Shown: in pieces, positions 22,737 through 33,479 of the stretch | How positions within the stretch are numbered: position 1 is the first letter of the stretch | Layout of the letters: every line of letters starts with the position of its first letter | From: Theocolax elegans | Taxonomy: Eukaryota; Arthropoda; Insecta; Hymenoptera; Cerocephalidae | Direction: 5' to 3' | Length of the DNA: 64,000 nucleotides | NCBI GenBank assembly: GCA_026168455.1 | Contig: CM047431.1 | Span: forward strand, 23,253,365-23,317,364 | Notes under the pieces: model-generated | What the model saw: only the letters and a program-made list of their open reading frames with translations | Databases searched by the model: none | Told to the model about the DNA's origin: nothing | Position numbers and translations under genes: made by a program

Positions 22737-23905
22737 AATAGGTGTTTCGTTAAATAGATAAAGTGTGTAAATTAACAGTTGTTATTATAATGTATATAGA
22801 TGCTCTGTATAAGTGTGGACACAACTTATATTAATTGTAACACCTTGGAATAATCCAAGTATAACCATTTAATGGTTTTTCACATGGGCAACGTTGATTC
22901 TAAAGGCAAATGACAATATTTTAAAAGCTGTACCATTTACATTATCACAAGAAGAATTTTACAATGGTGGATACTTGTCAAAAAACCAATGGTAAAGTAC
23001 ACACTAAGTGAAACAATAACGAAAAAAATGTATAGGTACATCTATATAAATTAACAAAATTACAAGGAGTCTTGTCCGGATAGTAAGTATTTTTCATCGG
23101 GTTTATTTAAATTAGTGGTTTTAAATTAATTATAATTATTCTGTTTTGGTTTATTGATATTTGCAGGCGTTATGCTAAAAAACTCATTAATTAATAATAC
23201 CCTGGCAGCAACTTGATGGTTTAAAGCTTATCAGTACCTCAGAGAAAATATATCAATGTACGATAACTGTGTGCTCTCGCGACACCCTTGTGCTTAAAAG
23301 GATTTCATAAATTTACAAGTAAAGATCAAATGTAGCATATAATTAACGAACAAAGAAAAATTATTAAATAGAAAGTTTTGTATTCTATTTTAAATTACGT
23401 CATAATTATAATGATAAGAATATAAATAAATGATACTTTTATAAATTCAATACTTTTATTATATTATCCTGTAGGAAATAAACCAAATTATACTTGTCTA
23501 TCTATATGTCCTTACGTGCATGCGTACTAATTTTGAAATATATGCACTTGCAATACCTAGAAAAAAAGTGTAAGATACGTATCAGCACATCGTCCATTAA
23601 CGTATCGTCGGTGGGTTTCGTTTATCCGCGTGTATAATACATAGTCGAAGAGGTGATATGGTTATATCACTCTTGGCACCACAATGTCCCTCCATGACGT
23701 CCCAAAAATATGGCTTGTACTGCGGTATACCGATCCTTGAATGCATAAGGTGTGTTCTTGGATTTAGACGAGTGAGAATGAATGAATGAATGTATATACC
23801 ACAGAAATACAATGTTTTTTACCAAACACAATATAAAATACAAAATAATGCATGTTCAATTATCTGATCCGGCGTACCGTATTTAACTTAGGGCTAGATA
23901 ACAAT
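22737..23905. other. AT-rich stretch, nothing recognised
   Basis: No supported gene. A short GAAT-type repeat lies near 23,780. Confidence 0.5.
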
Positions 23906-24419
23906 TGCGACGGAAATCGTCACACAATCTATTCGCGGCGAATAGAATATTTAAACTCTATATAACTGTAAGTCATCGGAACCTTTGGTATGTCAAGGCC
24001 AACCGATGACACTTGTTTGCTTCGGTTCCAGTGTACAATTACGCGCGCGTTAATAGGAAGCGATGAGAGTGCAAGAGTGTGTGTGTGTTTTCCCACTCTC
24101 ATCCCTTTTTCAGGAAAATGAAGCAACTACCTCACTAGTATGTCCTGATCAGCCGATCGAGAAGGATGAACCTTCCGGGTGCAATCGCTAGTTTTCGCGA
24201 GTGAGACCGAGTGAAAATCGCGTGAGGCATACAGGTTATCGGCACCCGGATCACCCTCGTGTGTGAAGGCTTGCAGGAGTGATGTGACCTAGTGTGTGAA
24301 GTGTAAGGATGGGGTACCCGAACAGCGGATATCGGGGCGACGTCAAACGCAGGTAAGTACTTCGATCCGGTTGACTTCCGATACTTCCGCCCGCGCAAAA
24401 AACTTATTGTCGCGGTACA
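23906..24419 (+). repeat. LTR-like segment followed by a primer-site-like sequence
   Basis: The block starts TGCGACGGAAATCGTCACAC and ends ...GGTACA, one base before TGGCGCCTGAAAAC (24,421-24,434), which resembles a retroelement primer site. The start motif recurs, inverted, at 49,143-49,184. No matching second LTR or pol is present, so this is a candidate fragment only. Confidence 0.4.
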
Positions 24420-24599
24420 ATGGCGCCTGAAAACTAATCTTAATTATATTAAAATTTATCCGAAGTTCGCGAATACCACGTAACAAATGGCGGGCGTGAC
24501 AGAACGTATGATTTTGTCTTCGCCGATTTTAAATTAAGGAAAGTTGTTGAGCATTTTTTCGCGCACGAGCGGTGTCCCTGCAAAACATGAGCCGGTTGA

Positions 24600-25010
24600 G
24601 GTTGGAAATGAGAGAGTGATAGAGATAGAGAAAGAGAGAGAGTGAGAATGAGAGAGAGAGAGAGTTTTTAAGTAAGTGTAAGCGAGAAAGAGAAAAAGAG
24701 CGTGTAAGACGCATCCCTAAACCGGCGTATTTCCCCACTTGCTCGGGTATCCGAGGAGAGGTATATAACGGTATATCGAGAGAGAGTTCATGTACGACCG
24801 AGTATAACCGGAAGCGCTCGATCTCACTGAGATCGGTCTCTCCCGATCGCAAGCTTGACGGGAGTTCCTTGCGTAACTTGTATGTAAACTGCAAGGTAGG
24901 AAGAGAGTAGCTTGTGCCGCGGATCGGGGGCAGCGAGAATCGCCGTCGAACAGCACAAGAAGGAAAGAATTTCATGAAATCTGATCGTAGTGAGAGAGAG
25001 AGAGAGAGAG
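24600..25010. repeat. (GA)n-rich low-complexity DNA
   Basis: Runs of GAGA with GAATGAGAGA variants occur at 24,600-24,700 and 24,990-25,010. Long minus-strand ORFs across it are an effect of composition. Confidence 0.7.
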
Positions 25011-25085
25011 AGAATCGCTAGTCGCGGGAAATCGGTGTTAGGCGGGCTATTCTTTACTAGTCTTTACAACCTCGACCTGACTTAC

Positions 25086-25369
25086 TTGCGACGGCAAAGG
25101 CTTTCATATTATCAGAAAAAAATCGTACTTGTTTCGCCGGAGCACTCATTGATCTGCCTTTGAGCTTATGTCTCATATGGGAGCCTCTGTCAAACGCACT
25201 ACCAAGTCTAGAGCGGCGATTACAATTTTTCCTCATTTTACTCGCGATATTTATTATATCATGATTGTCAGTGCAGAAATTTATCCCGAACTCATGTGAG
25301 ATGGTTTCGGGCTCTTTTTCAACGTTAAACGATTCATACACGATATTTGGTTTTAATTTTATTGTTGAT
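25086..25369 (-). CDS. Possible exon of an unknown gene
   Basis: The minus strand is open for about 95 codons, encoding among others KLKPNIVYESFNVEKEPETI and KGRSMSAPAKQVRFFSDNMK, and ends at AA|GTAAGT, a good donor at 25,086. The frame runs a few codons into the intron-like side before a stop. No clear acceptor is visible upstream and I recognise no family. The composition is more protein-like than its surroundings. Confidence 0.35.
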
Positions 25370-25739
25370 CAAGATTATATCTCACTCTTCCATGAAAAAG
25401 TTTTTAATACTCGATTTGTCTGTGTCCAATTAACAATCGTTTATTTTGCCTCATCACGGCATCTTCAAAACTGACGGATCAATCAAACTATATTTAAAAC
25501 TGCCGATAAATAATATGCTGATAAATGTTACGTTGGCAAAGTTTTCGTTACGTATTCTCAAGAGATATGGAGAAGATGTTTCTGTTAGTCTCAAATCGGA
25601 AATGGAGTAGCTGCCCAAGGCATGAAGCTGTCCTTTCAGCAAATCGGTGGCTAATCATCCAACTATTCTCTTTGACGTACCTCTAGAGCAGCAGAAACTG
25701 ATTCATTGTTTGGCATTATCCGGCAACTACTTCTTGATG

Positions 25740-26200
25740 GTTTCTGATTAACGAAAGGTTACAAAAAGATTTGCTTTGTCTTTAATTGCCTAACTTTACG
25801 ATCCGCTGGTCCGAATCTCTCTAGTTACGGTATCATTTAAAATATTTATGCAATTTCTGTGGCACTTAAGACTGGAATGGGACGACCCCTTCCTTGTTCA
25901 TCTAATGCGTAAATGAGAGACTCCTATCGACATCTAACTTCAACTTCAAAACTTTATTATGCCTCTTTGGATAGGACTCTCAAAAGTTGTCAAGTGACAT
26001 GGTTTCTCTGATACCCCAGATCATGCCTTTGCAGTGTGCTTATATTTACGAATAATTGACAAAGAAGGTAATGTAAAATTCATTTTGTTGTCATCTAAAC
26101 TGCAATCCACTCCTTTCAAACAGATTTTCGTGCCTCGTTTGGAACTCTATGGAGCATTACTCTTAGTGGTGTTACGATATGAGGCTCAGCTCGTAGAATT
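25740..26200 (+). pseudogene. BEL/Pao retrotransposon pol relic
   Basis: One frame, broken by stops, reads VTKRFALSLIA, DPLVRISLVTVSFKIFMQFLW, LEWDDPF, then GFSDTPDHAFAVCLYLR at about 26,001 and FVPRLELYGALLL. These blocks in this order match the region after reverse transcriptase in BEL/Pao pol (FDPLGLISPVTV, GLxWDDxLP, GFxDAS..AYAAVVYLR, PRLELCGA). The open piece from 26,034 to 26,318 is only the last part. No LTR belonging to it was found. Confidence 0.8.
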
Positions 26201-26742
26201 CGCGCCTTTTATTATTATTTTATGGTACAATTACGTATACTATCACGTGTACTATTATTGCTTCATTCACTCAATTACAATAAAGATTCTAACTTTTCTT
26301 TGCGCAGATAGACAGTAGGTACTGCATAGTTTCTAAAATACGACTATGAAATCCGTCTAAAATGCATATTTTAAATGTCCATGGAGCGAGAACGATTTCG
26401 TGTCAATGCGCCAAGCATTGATCACTTTAATACCTCCATACTCAACAGCCATAAAGTATTTCACCATTTTAAGCAATATGTAGTCGTTCTTTATCATTAA
26501 TGTTAACCATATTTGTAATCCATCAAAATATTCGAGAAACCATATTCTGTCATTTATGTGGCAGACATAATAATAAGTATAGTTTCAGATCACTTATGAC
26601 AAAATCAATTTGAAAATTATTTTTTTTCAGAAAATCGAAAGAAGATTTTCGATATCAGTCGCGTAATTACAATGGTAACCTGGGCAATCACTTCTAAAGT
26701 ACTCACTGATGGTAACAATAGCTAAGAGAAGATGATAAACAG

Positions 26743-28015
26743 TGTAACGGTCACGCTGGGGATTAGGGCGTGGCGTCAAGGCGAAATAAACAATTATATT
26801 AACATAAAATAATATTTATTCAAATATATATATAAAATAGGTTTGGGCGCCAGCCGCGTACGATCGCGGCGAATTTATAGTGCGAGCTGCTGCTGCTACT
26901 TGCTGCGCGAGGGGGGGGAGGGAAAAAAGGGGAAGCACACTTACGGTCAGAGGAATACTAATTACCAGTGCAGGCGTGCACCCACCTTACAACGTGGAGG
27001 TCGTCTCCTCGGATTCTGCTTCTCTCGGTTGCTCGCTCTCGCTCTCTCTCTCTAGTGCACACACACACACTCTAAACTCTCGAAATAATAATCGGTCGGT
27101 TTGCCGGTGTTGCCTCGATGGCGTCCCGATGAGCTCTCTCGAGCTCGGGCTCGTTCGCCGCTTCGCTGCTCGGGCCCGACGTGCGCGCGCAGCTTCTCGC
27201 GTCGAGTCGCCCGTCGGCCGCCGTCGTCTCGCGCGCCTCGTGTAGTGAGTGCTCGCGGCCATGTTGATCAAGGCGGACGACGTTGCCGGGGCTGCTGCTT
27301 CCCACGGAGAGGACGATGTTCCCGGTGATGCTGTTAACCCGGTAAGTCTATATGATCGTTCCTCCGTGTTATATAATGTATCGGCTAATGAGTCTGCTCT
27401 GTTACAGGTGCAGACGGGACGGCCGATCTTCGAGTCTTTTCTCTCTCTCGCTCTCACGGTGGCTGCTCAGCTGGTGCGCGTCGGGTCGGTGATTGCTGCT
27501 CTACGTCGGTGCTGCGTTGCTGCGGGGATTCTGGCTGCTTCTCAGGTGAATATCTATCTCCCGAGGGAGTGCTGCTTATTATTTACTAATTATTAACTGA
27601 GAGTTATGGTAATGTTATGATTACCATAACCTCACTTCCAATCCTCTCCTAGCATGTAGCTGTCAGTTACTATGTGCACTACATGCTTCCTTGTTTCCTT
27701 CTAATTAGGATTCTTATTAATTATCTAACTGTTTCACAGCTTCCTGGATGTCTTGTTGCTGCTCGTGCTGCTCCATCTGGCACCTTGGGCCATCGTAGGC
27801 TGCTTCGTGGTCCTGGTGCGAAGCCTCCTGGAAGTGGTATCGCCTCTCCTGATATGCTGCTTTATTGTGCTACGTGGAAGGAGCCAAGAGAAGTATTGGA
27901 GATTTGGGGAGCTTCGGTTAGGTTAGGTAGGCTTAGAGATGTGAGGGTAGGTAGGCTAGTTTATATTGGGACTCGCTCGCTTATTACTTTGACAGGTATT
28001 ACATACCTTGTCACA
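26743..28015 (-). repeat. Solo LTR, 1,273 bp, probably minus oriented
   Basis: The block reads TGTAACGG...CTTGTCACA and is flanked by ACAG on both sides (26,739-26,742 and 28,016-28,019), a 4-bp target duplication. AATAAA motifs lie near what would be its 3' end on the minus strand (about 26,780-26,830). It holds CT and CA repeats and a GC-rich core; the ORFs there are compositional. No internal retroelement sequence adjoins it. Confidence 0.65.
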
Positions 28016-28019
28016 ACAG

Positions 28020-29498
28020 CAACCTCCATCATATACATATATACATCAGTCGACAGCTTGCCGTCCATCGTCGGCAATGTAATGTATTATTTAACCTCAT
28101 AAGACTTTTTACACTATAAACATTATGAAATACTAAATTTAATGTAATACATAAAAGAATGTAAAGCAAATTATACGATTAGTAACAAAAGTTCTATCCG
28201 ATTGACACAAAATTCAAAATATACACGACATCCGTAATAAAGAACCTTTTCTCCTTTGACCCTCAAAAAATTATATAACAATTGTAATATAACACTTGAA
28301 TAATCCATTGTTAATATCTTTAGTCAACTTCATTAGTACATTATCTGTGCTGCGATGAGGCCGAAAGCTAAATGCATAGTAGTAGCTCGTATAGTATTAT
28401 TAATCCGTTAGTTTGAAACAAACTAAAGAAACTTTATACGTAAAACAACTTCTTAAATAATTTCGAAAGGAGAGGCAAAAAAGATATGAATTAAAAATTA
28501 GATCCAGTAGATGGAGCTAATTTTTTCTTTAGAGATAGCAATAGTCTATGTTCTCTTCCATGCTTCGCGGAATATTTTTAAACAAGAAAAGTTTCTAAGA
28601 GATACATAGCCTTTACTACTTCAGCCTGTGGTATCTTATCCCATACTCCGGCCTGTGAACAACTACCGGAGCTACATCAACAAAGGAGACAAGATAGAAT
28701 TTAAACTCATTTAAAGGGGTAGCCTTCAGACTATAAAAAATAATATTTTCGGCCGTTAAAGGAGAGAAAGAGAACACAGCAGATCATCAGCTTACATGTT
28801 AGTGTAAATATATGAGGGTATATTTTAGCACGTTTACATATGGGTCATTCCATTTAAAAGTAGAAATTTCACTTTAAAAATAAAAAAAATTGTATAAAAA
28901 TTACTTTCAGGTACTGATACATTTTTTTGCAATCCTATTAAAAAAATATATGCTATGTGAATGCCTAATTGCTTAAATTAAAAACGTGGAGTTATAATTT
29001 TAGTTTTCATAACCACGGAGATTACACACTAGTAATAGCAATTATATAAATTTTATAATATAAGGGTAGATGAAAAAAATTTAATTTTATTTAATAGTAA
29101 CCATATACACATAAATGACGTTTAAATACGTACTTGTGCGTTACGAATTAAAATATTTTAAAAAACTTATTATTGTAATTTACTTGTTGAAATAATATAA
29201 GTAAAGTACCTTATTTAAAAAAGTGTCAATGAGCACCAATAGAGAGCTATACGATTGGGATATGAATTTCTAATTTTACAGAGAATCGTCCATATATAAG
29301 TACATATAGAATTATTCGTGTGGTCGTAATAAAAAAAGTTTTTGTTAATCTCTTAAATAATGCAAGATAAGATAAGTTTACAGCGAATTCCAAAATCATT
29401 TCAATTATCTCTACATATCTCGTAGAAAGGTTTACTTACAACAAGAAAAAAAATTTCAAACAATCCCGCCTAACCACGCGAAAATGAAGAAAATAGAA
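28020..29498. other. AT-rich DNA, nothing recognised
   Basis: No supported gene. TGGGTCATTCCATTTAAAAG near 28,840 vaguely resembles a MITE end but has no partner. Confidence 0.5.
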
Positions 29499-30425
29499 CA
29501 AAATTTTTAGGTGTTAAAAATAATTTGACTGAGAGTTATGCCACCATGAAAAATAGAAATTTTTCAATTGTTTTTAAAAATTGCTATTATCAAAGTAATG
29601 TATCTCAAAATCTATTGATTTTTTTGAAAAAATCTTATTTACCTAGGTTACAATTCTTAATTTTGAAATCTCAAAGAGATGGGACACCCCGAAATATAAA
29701 AAAAATTGATTACCAAAAAAAGCGACCACGTCACAATCAATTTCGATCTAACACCGCTCAAAAAATAACATTTTTTTTTTTTTTTTTATGTTATTTAACG
29801 TTGCTCTATTTATGCTGCCAGAGCTAATCAGCAACGGAGGTGAACGGTGTGTCTGTAAACAAAGCACATGTAGTTGAAACAGTGGTGCTTGTGTCCATCG
29901 GAAGATATCATCGGTCACTGTAATTAGTCTAATAATTACAGTTTCCTGTCCTCCCGATGAAACCACCGTGATCCTCTTTACATCTTCGCGTCCCTAACGT
30001 TCCCTATAGTTCAGATGCCCGTGCCTCTCATGCACTGACAAATGCACGAAACGCACGCGCACCTGAACTGGCGTCACATTATAGTGACACGCCGAGCCAC
30101 TGAGTCGCGGTGTTCGAAAAATGCACATGAAAAAATTTTCAGAGGTACACGTCTGGGATCGATCCCACGACCCTCGGTGTGAGCTCTACCCATGAGCCAC
30201 CGCGGCTCTTAAAAAAAAAAAAAAAAAAAAAACATTTTTCAAGAACTTTCGAATGGCGGTTGTTACATTATTAGCCTTGTAACTTATATATTATAGCTTC
30301 TTTGATAAACATAAATGTCTTACCATATAGTTTATACATGGCGGGATCTATATGGACATCGTAAATGTATCAAAAAAGTCACAAATTTTTCACTCAAAAA
30401 TTACTGGTTTAAAGTGCAACTATTC
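29499..30425 (+). mobile_element. Family F MITE fragment, split by a SINE
   Basis: 29,499-29,775 and 30,231-30,285 match consecutive parts of the left arm of the hairpin element at 32,003-32,949. The following sequence to about 30,425 matches, inverted, the segment at 46,160-46,390 rather than the 32-kb element. Confidence 0.65.
29776..30230 (-). mobile_element. tRNA-headed SINE with poly(A), minus strand
   Basis: AACATTTTT duplicates flank the block (29,767-29,775 and 30,231-30,239). Reading the minus strand, a tRNA-like head with box A TGGCTCATGGGTAGAG and box B GGGATCGATCCC (about 30,205 to 30,135) is followed by about 350 bp of body and a terminal poly(A) (T run 29,776-29,787 on plus). 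A 20-base A run on the plus strand adjoins the head. It lies inside a family F MITE, so it is younger than that insertion. Confidence 0.7.
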
Positions 30426-30848
30426 TATTCGCCTTTCTTCACATGTTGAGTGTACATTATATTTTTTTGAGTATACATTATATTAGCGATAAAATTCTGA
30501 AAAAACTCGAGAACAAATTTTTTTCTCAAATTTCGGTACTTTTTTTCGTTTACGTTGGTCGTATCATTTTTGCTTTAAATGTGGCCAAAATTTTTACAAG
30601 GGATTCTGACAGCATAAAATTTTACGTCAGAATGTTTAGATGCAAAATTTTTTTTTGTAACACGAACGAATTTTGCGGTTTTGCGCCTTAAAAATAGAGC
30701 CTAATGCATCCCTTTAGCAACCGGCCTGCGCAAAAGTACTTTGTAGCGCTGCCGAGATTCAACATTCATTATAATAATTATAAATTCATTTTCTTATCTG
30801 CTCCCTAGACTTAGCGCAATGGTGCGTGCGTGTTTGCGCTTATGCGTG

Positions 30849-30869
30849 TATATATATATATATATATAT
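30849..30869. repeat. (TA)n microsatellite, left part
   Basis: The TA run ends where the solo LTR starts. A longer TA run resumes at 32,950, after the LTR and the hairpin MITE. Confidence 0.8.
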
Positions 30870-31996
30870 TGTAACGGTAAGCGAGTTACCGATCAGGTAA
30901 GCAACGCGAAAGAGGAGATACAGCGCGGCGCGCGCACGAACGCGCGAGAATCGTGCACGCCCAGCTGGGAGCACCGAGAGAGAGTTCGCGCGCGATCGGC
31001 AACAACATCGTGTTGACAACTGCCGAGAGATTTTTTACGTGATAAAGAGATAAAAGACTGGTGCATTTAGTGTGTGGGTGCAAGGTTTTCTCCCCACCAT
31101 CCTCCACGTCGGCGTGCAGAGCAGCACGTCTCACGGGCAGTGAAAAAAGGAAGCCAGGAGTCGACCGCCTTCCCGACCGTAGGAGTGAGAGAGAGAGAGA
31201 GATAAGCACGAGGACGAGCTGTCTCTCCTTTGCCCAGTCGTTTCCCGCCGAGACGCGATATTTAGAGAAGCGGTAAGTGGTGCACCACATTTAGACCCGC
31301 GTGTCTACTTAATATTTAGCATCCCGATTTACCTGGTACGGTCCAGGTGAGGAAGCGTTCCTCCTTTCCCCCCTCTCGTGACAATACCCGCACGGATAGA
31401 CAGGTCGGTGGTTCGCGGGAGCTACTTCACGAGAGAAGGCGCGCGTGACGTAGGAAGCTTCTACGTCAAAGCTCTCTACGTCAGAGATACATACGTCACA
31501 CGGTGTGACGTATGCCATCAGGTTAAGCAGCCGATCATATCCGGATCGGTTGCTCGTATCGACAGTTAAATAGATTTTAACTGATTCTTTTCGCGCTGAC
31601 CTCGGGGGTAGTCATCGGTACGACTCCCCGTAAATTGTTAAAGTTAATTTATAGTTAATTTGTTAATATTTAATTGTTTAGTTAATAAATTGACTCGGCG
31701 AGACGATCTTTCTTGCTGATTAACAGTAATATCGATTGTTGATAGTGTTTTACCAGTTAATGTCCTAGCCTACGAATATCGCCCTCTCCGGTGTTTATCC
31801 TAGTTGGCAATTTTGGGCATAGGGCCCAACACACGGTATATAAGTCAAACGGAGTGTTTGACGTTGTTAACGGCATTGCACGGGAATCAAAGGGATTCCC
31901 GGCCGCATCGTGGGACTGCACACTTAAGGTTGGTAAGTTGGGACATATTGGGCCTAACCGTGGGCCTTACATATCCCCAGTACCCACCCCGTTACA
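30870..31996 (+). repeat. Solo LTR, 1,127 bp
   Basis: The block starts TGTAACGG and ends CCGTTACA, a perfect 8-bp terminal inversion. An AATAAA lies near 31,685. The flanks (ATAT on the left, ATAA on the right) are an imperfect target duplication. Internal coding sequence is absent. It shares the TGTAACGG start with the LTR at 26,743. The direct CG-rich ORFs inside are not supported. Confidence 0.65.
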
Positions 31997-32002
31997 ATAA
32001 AT

Positions 32003-32947
32003 GGGCTATTTCACGTCAAGTGGTACGATGAAAATTTTAAATCGCTCCAAAATTTAAAAATAGGCTGGAAATATCTTCCAGTAGATAGAAAAAAATTTTA
32101 GGTGTTAAAAATAATTTGCCTGAGAGTTATTCCACCATAAAAAATGGAAATTTTTCAATTTTTTAGGAAAATTTCTATTTTCAAAGCCATTTATCTCAAA
32201 ACCTATTGATTTTTTTTAATAAACATTACAAACAACTTTTGTTGAAAATAATCTTTAGAACTTATCTACCTGAGTTACAATTATTAATTTTAAATTCTCG
32301 AAGAGATAGAACGCCCGAAAATATTGAATATCAAAAAAAGGCGACCACGCCACAATCGATTTTGATCTAACACCGCTCAAAAGATCAAATTTTTCGAGAG
32401 CTTTCGAATGGCTTGGGTTAGATTATTGGCCTAGACCGCTGTTGTAAGTTATGCCCTAAAATACATGAAAATTAGTGATTTTATGAGGTTTATGAGGCAT
32501 AACTTACACCAGCGATCTTGGCCAATAATCTAACCCAAGCCATTCGAAAGCTCTCGAAAAATGTGATCTGTTGAGCGGTGTTAGATCAAAATCGATTGTG
32601 GCGTGGTCGCCTTTTTTTGATATTCAATATTTCCGGGCGTTCTATCTCTTCGAGATTTTAAAATTAAGAATTGTAACCCAGGTAGATAAGTTCTAAAGAT
32701 TATTTTGAACAAAAGTTGTTTGTAATGTTTTTTCAAAAAAATCAATAGATTTTGAGATAAATGGCTTTGAAAATAGAAATTTTCCTAAAAAATTGAAAAA
32801 TTCCCATTTTTTATGGTGAAATAACTCTCAGGCAAATTATTTTTTACACCTAACATTTTTTTCCTATCTTCTGGAAGATATTTCCAGCCTATTTTCAAAT
32901 TTTGGAGCGATTTAAAATTTTCATCGTACCACTTGACGTGAAATAGC

Positions 32948-32949
<2 letters not shown>
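32003..32949. mobile_element. Hairpin MITE, family F
   Basis: The element is a nearly complete palindrome: it starts GGGCTATTTCACGTCAAG and ends in the inverse, with arms of about 450 bp around a loop of roughly 40 bp near 32,460-32,500. No coding capacity. Flanks are AT and ATAT, so a 2-bp duplication cannot be told from the surrounding TA repeat. Partial relatives occur at 29.5 kb and 62.9 kb. Confidence 0.85.
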
Positions 32950-32990
<41 letters not shown>

Positions 32991-33045
32991 TGTGTGTATA
33001 ATATTAAGCTCCATAAAAAGTTTCTGCAATTGAAATTACTGAGAA

Positions 33046-33113
<68 letters not shown>

Positions 33114-33169
33114 AGAGATAGAGAGAGAGAGAGAGAGAATGAGAGATAGAGAGAGAGAGAGAGAGAGAT
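32950..33169. repeat. (TA)n and (GA)n microsatellites
   Basis: TA repeats (32,950-32,988) are followed by about 60 bp of unique DNA, then by GA repeats with GAATGAGAGATAGAGA variants (33,049-33,168) that abut the 3' end of LINE A. Confidence 0.9.
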
Positions 33170-33200
33170 TTGATTTGATTTATTTATTTTTGGGTAAATT

Positions 33201-33213
33201 GGGGTGAAACCCC
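33201..33213 (-). promoter_or_regulatory. 3'-terminal hairpin of LINE A
   Basis: On the minus strand, GGGGT-TTC-ACCCC is followed by ACCCAAAAATAAATAAATC and then TC repeats. Equivalent stems with different bases occur at 38,264-38,277, 59,053-59,063 and 59,529-59,544. A 3' hairpin is a likely recognition element for the LINE reverse transcriptase. Confidence 0.7.
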
Positions 33214-33479
33214 GTATACACACATGAACTCTTTAATGAGTTTTAACAATATGCTGAACCGCAATACGTATATAATATAATATAACCAAAAAATAACAAG
33301 TAACAATAACAATATTAAAATTTCTATACAAATAATAACAATAACAAAAAATAAAAAATATTCGCAAGTAATAACAGACGTGATAGATACATAAATAAAA
33401 AATAGAAAAATAAAAAATAAAAAATAGAAATCGCATTGAACAACGAAAAGTAAACGCACATCCAATCAAAAATCGAAGA

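Noticed and set aside
26880..27596. Overlapping ORFs of 75-156 codons in GC-rich DNA
   Set aside because: They arise from GC- and CT-rich LTR sequence, in several frames at once, with Arg/Ser-rich products.
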